Below the pieces are notes generated by a model. The model was not told the origin of the DNA, made no database searches, and was given only the letters and a program-made list of their open reading frames with translations. Below, one piece after another: positions 55,982 through 64,000 of a stretch of 64,000 nucleotides of DNA. The DNA is taken from assembly GCA_963744005.1 (NCBI GenBank), contig CAVURU010000003.1, positions 186,001 to 250,000 of the forward strand. The letters run 5' to 3'. Position numbers and translations under genes: made by a program. Every line of letters begins with the position of its first letter. Positions within the stretch are counted from its first letter, which is position 1. Origin of the DNA: Palsa-504 sp963744005 (GTDB taxonomy: Bacteria; Actinomycetota; Actinomycetes; Streptosporangiales; Streptosporangiaceae).

Positions 55982-56510
55982 TCTCGGCCGTGATGGCGTC
56001 GGGCGGCTGGCTCCCGTTCACTTCCATCAGGATGCCCCGGTCCTGGTAGTAGGCGATGAGCGGGCTGGTCGTCTCGGCGAACACCTCGAGGCGGTGCTTG
56101 ATCACCTCGGCCGTGTCGTCCGGCCGGGCCCGGCCCAGCAGCCGCTCGATCAGGACCGACTCGGGCACGTTCAGGTAGATCACGGCGTCGAGGGTGAAGT
56201 CGTTCTGCGTAGCGATCTTGAAGGCCTCGACGGCCTGCCGGACGGTCCGCGGGAACCCGTCCAGGATGTAGCCGCCGTTCGCGGCCGCGGCGGCCATGAC
56301 CGGGATGACCAGATCGAAGACGATCTGGTCCGGGACCAGGTCGCCGCGCTGCTGGTAGGCCGCCACCTCCCGGCCCAGCGGGGTGTCGGCCCGGGCCGCG
56401 GCGCGCAGCACCTCTCCGGAGGAGATGTGCTCGATGCGGTAGAGGGCGGACAGCCGGTCGCCTTGCGTTCCCTTGCCGCCCCCAGGGGCGGCGAGCAGAA
56501 GTAGCCTCAA
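55959..56510 (-). CDS. adk: Adenylate kinase
   Basis: The 183-residue enzyme balances AMP, ADP and ATP. It has the P-loop APGGGKGTQGDRL (residues about 8-20), the AMP site region ISSGEVLRAAA, and YILDGFPRT. Its length shows the short form without the large LID. The housekeeping adk of actinomycetes normally sits in the ribosomal-protein cluster next to secY, so this may be a second copy; that is inference. It is convergent with and overlaps the methyltransferase gene. Confidence 0.88.
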   Translation of the reverse strand: MRLLLLAAPGGGKGTQGDRLSALYRIEHISSGEVLRAAARADTPLGREVAAYQQRGDLVPDQIVFDLVIPVMAAAAANGGYILDGFPRTVRQAVEAFKIATQNDFTLDAVIYLNVPESVLIERLLGRARPDDTAEVIKHRLEVFAETTSPLIAYYQDRGILMEVNGSQPPDAITAEIRSRLPG

Positions 56511-56543
56511 CGTGTCGTCTCCAGCGGCGGGTCGGTGGCGCGG

Positions 56544-56798
56544 CTAGGCCGGCGCCTGGCTGCCCGCCGCCCCCTTAACGTAGTAGCCCAGCCCGGGGAT
56601 ACGCACCAGCAGGCCCTCGTCTTCCAGCACCCGGAGCGCCTTGGCGCACGTCTGGCGTGCATGACCGTACTGCTGGCTCAGGGTGGTGATGGACGGCGTC
56701 GGCATACCGGGGGTGAGCGTTCCCTCCGCTATCTCCCGGCGCAGCAAGGCGGCCAAGCGCACGTAGGCTCTTGGGTCCGATTCGTCACTTATCGACAC
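56544..56798 (-). CDS. Small GntR-type winged-helix regulator
   Basis: The 84-residue protein is little more than one winged helix: VRLAALLRREIAEGTLTPG, SITTLSQQYGHARQTCAKALRVLEDEGLL, and the wing VRIPGLGYYV. I chose GTG 56798 rather than an ATG at 56873 because relatives are about 75-85 residues long and because a perfect 22-bp palindrome (56813-56834) would otherwise lie in the coding region. TACGGT six bases before the GTG suggests a leaderless transcript. It has no ligand-binding domain. Confidence 0.8.
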   Translation of the reverse strand: MSISDESDPRAYVRLAALLRREIAEGTLTPGMPTPSITTLSQQYGHARQTCAKALRVLEDEGLLVRIPGLGYYVKGAAGSQAPA

Positions 56799-56812
56799 TG
56801 TCGTACCGTACT

Positions 56813-56834
56813 CGATTGGCAATATTGCCAATCG
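56813..56834 (-). promoter_or_regulatory. Perfect 22-bp palindrome, operator of the GntR gene
   Basis: CGATTGGCAAT is followed by its exact reverse complement. It sits 15 bp upstream of the chosen GTG start, in the promoter of the GntR gene, and about 115 bp from the divergent gene at 56948. Autoregulation is likely. Confidence 0.7.
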
Positions 56835-56947
56835 CAACGCTTCGACAGTAGTCGAGATTGGACGAGAGGTCAATAGTGCGTTAGCGTCGGAAACCGACAG
56901 GGCGGCTGCGGCCTCCCGAACCGCGCGGCGAGCATCCGGGGCAGGTC

Positions 56948-57259
56948 ATGAATTTGGTCTTGTATTCGTGGACGGCGTTCAGCGGTGCCTCGTCATCGCC
57001 GGTCGCGATGGGCATCACTGACGACCGGGGCCGGGCCATGACAGCGGGTGAGGAGAGCCTCGGCACCGGGCGAGCCGTCGCGGTCATCATCGAGGCGGTG
57101 CGGCCCGCGATGGCGCCGCGGACTTTAGCCCCTTACTACCTGCCCACCGGGGTGGGCTGGGTGGGCCAGCGCACCGGCCCCGGCCAGGTGACCTGGAACC
57201 GGTTCTTCCCCGGGGCCGATCGGGACGACCAGCCCGGGCCTGGGAGGATCGAGCCATGA
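56948..57259 (+). CDS. Conserved hypothetical protein coupled to an F420 oxidoreductase
   Basis: The 103-residue protein begins MNLVLYSWTAFSGASSSPVAMGITDD and contains GRAVAVIIEAVRPAMAPRTL and GVGWVGQRTGPGQVTWNRFF. It has no membrane segment. I recall similar actinomycete hypothetical proteins beside small GntR genes, but no function. GGGGCAGG lies before ATG 56948. Its stop overlaps the ATG of the LLM oxidoreductase (ATGA), and the GntR gene is divergent. Confidence 0.6.
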   Translation: MNLVLYSWTAFSGASSSPVAMGITDDRGRAMTAGEESLGTGRAVAVIIEAVRPAMAPRTLAPYYLPTGVGWVGQRTGPGQVTWNRFFPGADRDDQPGPGRIEP

Positions 57260-58185
57260 AACTCCGGATCTTCACCGAGCCGCAGCAAGGCGCCAGCTAC
57301 GAGGCGCTACGCCGCGTGGCGCTGGCCGCGGAGGAGCTCGGGTTCGATGCATTCTTCCGGTCCGACCACTACCTGAAAATGGGCGATGTCCCCGGCCAGC
57401 CGGGCCCGACCGACGCGTGGGCCACCCTGGCCGCGCTGGCCGCCGAGACCAGCCGGATCGGGCTCGGGACGCTGGTCACCCCGGTCACCTTCCGGCTGCC
57501 CGGCCCGCTGGCCATCACCGTGGCCCAGGCCGACCAGATGAGCGGCGGCCGGGTCGAGCTCGGCCTCGGGGCCGGCTGGTATGAGGCCGAGCACACGGCG
57601 TACGGCATCCCCTTCCCGCCGGTCGGGGAGCGCTTCGACATCCTGGGCGAGCAGCTCGAGGTAATCACCGGGCTGTGGGACACGGCCGAGGGTCAGACGT
57701 TCTCCTTCGCCGGGGCGCACTACCAGCTGTCCGACTCGCCCGGGCTGCCCAAGCCCGCGCAGCGCCCGCACCCGCCGGTCATCCTCGGCGGCTCGGGCCC
57801 GCGCCGCACGCCCCGGCTGGCGGCCCGGTTCGCGGACGAGTTCAACCTGGGCTTCCGGTCGGTGCAGGAGTCGGCGGAGGCGTTCAGCCGGGTCCGCGAG
57901 GCCTGCCAGGCCGCGGGCCGCGACCCGGCGTCCATGACCTACTCGGTGGCGCAGACGCTGTGCTGCGGCCGGGACGAAGCCGAGGTCCGGCGCCGGGCTG
58001 CCGCCATCGGCCGGGACGCGGACGACGTCCGCGCGCGCGGTCTCGGCGGCACGCCCGGCGAGGTCGCGGCCAAGATCGCCGAGTTCGCCGCGGTCGGCGT
58101 GCAGCGGGTCTACCTCCAGGTCTTCGACCTGGAGGACCTGGACCACCTGGCCCTCATCGCCTCCGACGTCGCTCCGCAGGTCTAG
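57256..58185 (+). CDS. LLM class F420-dependent oxidoreductase
   Basis: The 309-residue protein has the luciferase-like barrel: KLRIFTEPQ, ELGFDAFFRSDHYLKMG, SRIGLGTLVTPVTFRLPGPLAITVAQADQMSGGRVELGLGAGW (in pieces), and VILGGSGPRR. This branch uses coenzyme F420 as hydride carrier; the substrate is unknown. It is translationally coupled to the hypothetical gene before it. Confidence 0.9.
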   Translation: MKLRIFTEPQQGASYEALRRVALAAEELGFDAFFRSDHYLKMGDVPGQPGPTDAWATLAALAAETSRIGLGTLVTPVTFRLPGPLAITVAQADQMSGGRVELGLGAGWYEAEHTAYGIPFPPVGERFDILGEQLEVITGLWDTAEGQTFSFAGAHYQLSDSPGLPKPAQRPHPPVILGGSGPRRTPRLAARFADEFNLGFRSVQESAEAFSRVREACQAAGRDPASMTYSVAQTLCCGRDEAEVRRRAAAIGRDADDVRARGLGGTPGEVAAKIAEFAAVGVQRVYLQVFDLEDLDHLALIASDVAPQV

Positions 58186-58199
58186 CGGGCCAGGCGGGC

Positions 58200-59015
58200 T
58201 CAGCCGAACGCCCGGCCTACGGCGTCGCGGCCGACCGCGCTGGCCGACAGGTAACCGTAGGTGCCCTGCTCACGCAGCTCGGTGGCCGCGCTGACCAGGG
58301 CGCCCAGCGCCGCGAACGCGAACGAGCCGCCGACCGATATCCGGCTCACCCCCGCCTCGGCCAGCTCGGCCACGGTCGGCGCGCCCGCCAGCGCGAGCAC
58401 GTTGACCGGCCGGTCGACCTCGCGGACGATCTGGCGGATCTCGGCGATGTCGACCAGCCCCGGGGCGTACAGCACGTCGGCCCCGGCCTCCTGGTAGGCC
58501 TGCAGCCGGGCGATCGTGTCCGCCAGGTCGCGCCGCCCGTGCAGGTAGTTCTCGGCCCGGGCGGTGAAGACGAACTGGTTCTCGCCCGCGTGCGCGGCCT
58601 CGGCCGCGGCGGTGACCCGCTCGACCGCGGCGGGCAGGCTGTAGATGGGATCGTCCTCGCGGCCGGTGAAGTCCTCCACCGAGGCCCCGGCCAGGCCAAC
58701 GCCAACCGCCGCCTCGATGGTCAGCGCGACGTCGGCCGGCGCGTCGGCGAAGCCGTTCTCCAGGTCGGCCGAGACGGGCAGATCGGTCGCCGCGACGATG
58801 ACCGCCCCGTGCACCAGGGCTTCCTCCCGGCTTACCGAGCCGTCATAGCGGGCCAGCGAGGCCGCGAACCCCGAGCTGGTCGTGGCCAGCGCCTGGAATC
58901 CGAGCGAGGACAGCAGCCTGGCCGAGCCCAGATCCCAGGGGTTCGGCAGCAGCAGGGGCTCGCCCTTGCGGTGCAGGGACAGGAACTGGCGCGCCTTCTC
59001 GGCCTGAGTAACCAT
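58200..59015 (-). CDS. Isocitrate lyase/PEP mutase family protein
   Basis: The 271-residue protein has the barrel of this superfamily: LLLPNPWDLGSARLL, LATTSSGFAASL, LPVSADLENGFAD (metal-binding acidic residues), ASVEDF, and FTARAENYLHGR. The members cleave or isomerise carbon-carbon or carbon-phosphorus bonds of oxaloacetate-like acids. The isocitrate-lyase catalytic KKCGH loop is not present, so a lyase acting on another acid, for example 2-methylisocitrate-like or oxaloacetate hydrolase type, is more likely. It is convergent with the F420 enzyme. Confidence 0.85.
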   Translation of the reverse strand: MVTQAEKARQFLSLHRKGEPLLLPNPWDLGSARLLSSLGFQALATTSSGFAASLARYDGSVSREEALVHGAVIVAATDLPVSADLENGFADAPADVALTIEAAVGVGLAGASVEDFTGREDDPIYSLPAAVERVTAAAEAAHAGENQFVFTARAENYLHGRRDLADTIARLQAYQEAGADVLYAPGLVDIAEIRQIVREVDRPVNVLALAGAPTVAELAEAGVSRISVGGSFAFAALGALVSAATELREQGTYGYLSASAVGRDAVGRAFG

Positions 59016-59144
59016 GCTCGCAACGTAGCGCAGCCCCGGCCCGCGTACCGGTCACCCGGGGCGGTTACGCCGCGAGAAGCATTCGTCACGCTGGGACCTG
59101 CCGTTTCGCTTGCGGGGGGCATACGGCGATGCCATGGTGGAGCC

Positions 59145-61451
59145 GTGCGCTCGGATACCGCCACCAAGAGGCGGGTTCGGCTCGTCCCCGTGTTGTCGGT
59201 GCTGAGCACGCTCATGATCGTGGTCGGCGCCGCGGTGGTCGCGGTCAGCATGACCTCCCATCGGCTGGACGGACGCCTCGGCGGCCACGCCCGGGACCTG
59301 GGTGCCGGCCTGGCCGCCGCAGGCCTGATCCTCGGGCTGATCGCGCTGGTGATCGGGCTCGTCGCCCGGAAGCGCAGAGCGAAGGCCAGGGCCGCCGTCA
59401 GCGCCAGTGACCCTCAGCCCGGCCTGCCGCCTGCTCCGCCCGCGGCCCATCTCGGCTCGCCGCCCGCTCTATCCGCGGCTCACGCCGTTCCCGATGCCGT
59501 GCACGCGGCTTCGCTGCTCCCGTTGCCGCCACAGCCCGCCGCGGGCCACCCGGCAGGCCCGCATCAAGGCCATGGCCCGGCTGATGACGCGCCGCCGAAC
59601 TGGGCGCCCCACGACCCGGACCCCGTGAGCACCCCCGCGGCTTCTGCCGCGCCGCATTCGGCCCACCAGCCACATCCGGCCCACCAGCCGCAACCCTCGC
59701 CCGTCGCCGGTCCTGATCCCCGGACCGCGACCGCGTGGGCGCCTCCTGGCCCAGCTCGATCGGCCGAGGCGCATCTGACCCAGGGGGCCCCTGGGGCCCC
59801 CATGGCACCGCGGCCCTCTGGATCTCCCGGCCCAGCCGGACCGCCGGGATTTCACCCGCGAGCCGACTATCCGCCGCATCGCCCGGGCTCGCCCGGCGAG
59901 AGTGTCCGGCCTGACGTCTGGGCCCCGCCGTTCGATCCCGATGATCCGCCCCGCCCGGCCCCGCCCGGTCATCGGCCCGCGCCGCCTCGGGCGCAGCCGC
60001 CCGGAGCCCCTGGGCTTGGCGTCCCGGGCGCGGCCGGGCCAGGTCAAGGCCAGCCCGGCCCGTACCATCCGCGGTCCAGGCCCGGACAGGAACCGGGACC
60101 CGGCCCGCATCCCGCGCCGGTCCCGCCAGGAGGTCAGGGCTGGCCCGGCGCCGCCGGTCCGCAGTACCGCTTCCCGGCCCCAGCGGGCCAGCCGGGTCAC
60201 CCGGGCCAGCCCCACGCGCCAGGCCAGCCCCACGCGCCAGGCCAGCAACGCGGTCCGCGGCCGCCCGGCGCGGCCGGACCGCCCGGGCCCCCGAACCAGC
60301 CCGGTTACCTGAACCAACGCGGCGCCCCGAACCAGGGCGGTGCCCCGAACCATGGCGGCGCTTGGCCGCAGGCCAGTTCCCAGGGCCGACCCAGTCGCCC
60401 GGGCCAGCCGCACGTCCCGGGCCAGCCAGGCATCCCGGGCCAGCCGCACGTCCCGGGCCAGCCAGGCACCCCGGGCCAGCCGGGCGCCCCGGGCCAGCCC
60501 CCCATGCCAGGCCAGCCGAACATGCCGCGGCACCGGGGCGCGCCAGGCCGGCCTGGCTCAGCCTGGCCGCCTCGCGAGCCGGAGCAGCAGGCCGGACCCT
60601 ACCGCGCGGGCGAGCCTTTCCAGGCCGCCGGGACAGAACAGCCTGGTCAGCCAGGCGCCCCCCGGCCGCCCCGGTCAGCCGGGCCGCCGCGGCCGCACGC
60701 CGGTCCGGGCTTTCCCGGCGCCGCCGGTGCCCCGCGCAACCACGACGCCCCTCATCAACCGGGGCCTTCTGGGCCGCCGCCGTCGCACGAGCCGGCCGAT
60801 GACTACCCGGTCTTCGACGGGGGATACGCCCCGGTCATCCACCCCAGCGACCACGCCGGGCCGCCGGCCGGCGCCGACCAGGCGGCCTACCGGGGTCGGC
60901 CCGCCAGCCCCCCGCCTGCCGACGACGTCTACATCTACCGCGACGACAGCGAACCGGAGCCGGCCCCGGCCGCTCCGCCCAGGTCGGCTGACGACCCGGC
61001 CTACTGGTACGACGTGCTCTCCGAGGAGCCGGCCCCCGAGCACCGTGAAATCCGCGGCCCGTTCGAGCCGCTGGTGTCCTCCAGCGACCCGAACCGTGCC
61101 GCGCGCCCTGGCCAGGACGACGCGGCGCCGCCGGAGGCGGGGACCCAGCCACAGCCCACGCAGGGTGGTCCTGGCGCCGGACCGGCCGAGCGCGAGCGCA
61201 AGCTCGATCAGCTCAAGGACCTGTACCTGACCGCTGAAGCCATCGGCGAACCGAACCTGGACCAGCACTTCGACGAGCTCATGGCCCAGCAGCGCCAGCT
61301 GATCAGCGACTACTTCGGCCAGCCCGAACCATCCGAGCCGGCCGCGGACGGCTCGCGCGGGGCCGAGAGCGAGGCCGAGCCCTGGCCCGCGAGCGGCGAA
61401 GTCACTCCGCCCGAGGGCGTGGCCGTCTGGGCCGAGCCGCCCCGGCCCTAG
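59145..61451 (+). CDS. Large proline-rich membrane-anchored protein
   Basis: The 768-residue protein has two N-terminal hydrophobic helices (LVPVLSVLSTLMIVVGAAVV and LGAGLAAAGLILGLIALVIGL), a very long Pro/Gly/Ala/Gln-rich region (about 80-600) with PGQPxx hexapeptide repeats, an acidic segment (DVYIYRDDSEPE), and a helical C-terminal motif (ERKLDQLKDLYLTAEAIGEPN...QRQLISDYFGQ) that I recognise from the ends of other actinobacterial proteins. The long region should be disordered. GTG 59145 is preceded by GGTGGAG. The function is unknown. Confidence 0.7.
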   Translation: MRSDTATKRRVRLVPVLSVLSTLMIVVGAAVVAVSMTSHRLDGRLGGHARDLGAGLAAAGLILGLIALVIGLVARKRRAKARAAVSASDPQPGLPPAPPAAHLGSPPALSAAHAVPDAVHAASLLPLPPQPAAGHPAGPHQGHGPADDAPPNWAPHDPDPVSTPAASAAPHSAHQPHPAHQPQPSPVAGPDPRTATAWAPPGPARSAEAHLTQGAPGAPMAPRPSGSPGPAGPPGFHPRADYPPHRPGSPGESVRPDVWAPPFDPDDPPRPAPPGHRPAPPRAQPPGAPGLGVPGAAGPGQGQPGPYHPRSRPGQEPGPGPHPAPVPPGGQGWPGAAGPQYRFPAPAGQPGHPGQPHAPGQPHAPGQQRGPRPPGAAGPPGPPNQPGYLNQRGAPNQGGAPNHGGAWPQASSQGRPSRPGQPHVPGQPGIPGQPHVPGQPGTPGQPGAPGQPPMPGQPNMPRHRGAPGRPGSAWPPREPEQQAGPYRAGEPFQAAGTEQPGQPGAPRPPRSAGPPRPHAGPGFPGAAGAPRNHDAPHQPGPSGPPPSHEPADDYPVFDGGYAPVIHPSDHAGPPAGADQAAYRGRPASPPPADDVYIYRDDSEPEPAPAAPPRSADDPAYWYDVLSEEPAPEHREIRGPFEPLVSSSDPNRAARPGQDDAAPPEAGTQPQPTQGGPGAGPAERERKLDQLKDLYLTAEAIGEPNLDQHFDELMAQQRQLISDYFGQPEPSEPAADGSRGAESEAEPWPASGEVTPPEGVAVWAEPPRP
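60181..60250 (+). repeat. Short 18-bp tandem repeats encoding PGQPHA
   Basis: An 18-bp unit (CCCCACGCGCCAGGCCAG in two successive exact copies) follows a degenerate copy, coding for PGQPxx hexapeptides in the proline-rich protein. Confidence 0.7.
60397..60530 (+). repeat. Tandem 18-bp repeat tract encoding PGQPxx hexapeptides
   Basis: About seven degenerate copies of an 18-bp unit (consensus CCGGGCCAGCCGCACGTC) code for PGQPHV, PGQPGI, PGQPHV, PGQPGT, PGQPGA, PGQPPM and PGQPNM. Pairs of units also repeat as a 36-bp higher unit. Such tracts often vary in copy number. Confidence 0.85.
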
Positions 61452-61609
61452 GCCCGCGACCTCCGCGCCCGGCCCGGCCGTCGCCACCGGGCCGGCGCAC
61501 GCCCAGGCCGGCCCCCGGGCGGGAGGCCATGGTCCGTTCGGGCTGATAATCATCCCTGGGCCTAGCCGTTTCCGCACCCGCATGACCGGGAAGCGGGACC
61601 GGAACATCA

Positions 61610-61672
61610 TTGAAAAGTAGCTTGATATCGAGATACTATAGGGTAGTTCTTGGGGATCCGGACATGTCCGGA
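61610..61672 (+). promoter_or_regulatory. acnA promoter with two dyads
   Basis: TTGAAA (61610-61615) and TACTAT (61634-61639) form a promoter with an 18-bp spacer. An imperfect 18-bp dyad centred on GATATC (61618-61635, seven of nine pairs) fills the spacer and -10. A perfect 16-bp palindrome, TCCGGACATGTCCGGA (61657-61672), lies just downstream of the expected start point. Either could be a repressor site for acnA. Confidence 0.6.
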
Positions 61673-61704
61673 CCGCCGAGCCCGGATGAGCGAGGAGGCT
61701 CACG

Positions 61705-64000
<2,296 letters not shown>

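Noticed and set aside
57675..59144. Long N-terminal extension of the proline-rich membrane protein
   Set aside because: This part of the frame runs over the F420 oxidoreductase and is antisense to the PEP mutase family gene; GTG 59145 is the sensible start.
60181..60530. Tandem repeats considered as a CRISPR array
   Set aside because: The units are 18 bp with no unique spacers, lie in frame inside a coding region, and translate to PGQPxx.

Overview
The window is high-GC, densely packed DNA from an actinomycete (Actinomycetota). The support is Lsr2, ferrochelatase of the coproporphyrin type, an F420-dependent (LLM) oxidoreductase, GuaB1, FolP2, and a conserved block suhB - DUF4193 - DUF3093 - dut - DUF3710 - two TrkA - TrmA-like methyltransferase that is also found, with small differences, in Mycobacterium tuberculosis and Streptomyces. 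I cannot fix the family from sequence alone; a Streptosporangiales-like organism is a guess. I see no rRNA, tRNA, CRISPR array, insertion sequence or prophage.

Layout. 0-5.3 kb: lsr2, cobS, two small conserved proteins, an alkaline-phosphatase-fold hydrolase and a frameshifted sulfurtransferase. 5.3-7.3 kb: phosphate transporter, a frameshifted two-helix membrane protein and a DUF3349 protein, ending in a strong bidirectional terminator. 7.3-30 kb: an energy, redox and reserve region with a ClC channel, a cupin, a four-gene operon (G6PDH-like, NDH-2, cyclase-family hydrolase, GMC oxidoreductase), a small membrane protein plus cydA-cydB, glycogen debranching enzyme plus a GH63-like glucosidase, a cation/proton antiporter, cydD-cydC and a 51-residue protein. 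30-37 kb: MarR-GNAT fusion, aldo/keto reductase, a Clp-N/HTH protein, an anti-sigma-type ATPase, an ArsB-type transporter, MarR plus zinc ribbon, and two subunits of a molybdenum hydroxylase without the large subunit. 37-48 kb: mostly single housekeeping genes (HAD phosphatase, lnt, DUF3145, guaB1, folP2, phosphoesterase, AlkZ-like protein, lytic transglycosylase, MFS, hemH). 48-57 kb: the conserved suhB-to-methyltransferase block, then an adenylate kinase and a small GntR regulator. 57-64 kb: an F420 oxidoreductase pair, a PEP mutase/isocitrate lyase family enzyme, a large proline-rich membrane protein and the start of acnA.

How it may work together. The 8-30 kb region supplies alternative terminal oxidase (cydAB, assembled with cydDC), non-proton-pumping NADH oxidation (NDH-2), glycogen mobilisation and ion transport, which fits life under low oxygen or low energy. 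I found a 17-bp dyad, TC[AC]CCC-N5-GGG[TG]G[AG], at five places in this region plus one near match. Most lie just upstream of operons, so I propose one undescribed regulon. This is the most interesting signal in the window.

Other notable signals are: a Clp-N/HTH gene whose -35 and -10 each lie inside a copy of CGTCAA-N7-TTGACG, with a transcript predicted to start at the ATG; a G6PDH homologue that has lost the DHYLGK phosphate-binding motif; two single-base frameshifts about 2 kb apart; and dyads in the promoter regions of acnA and of the small GntR gene.
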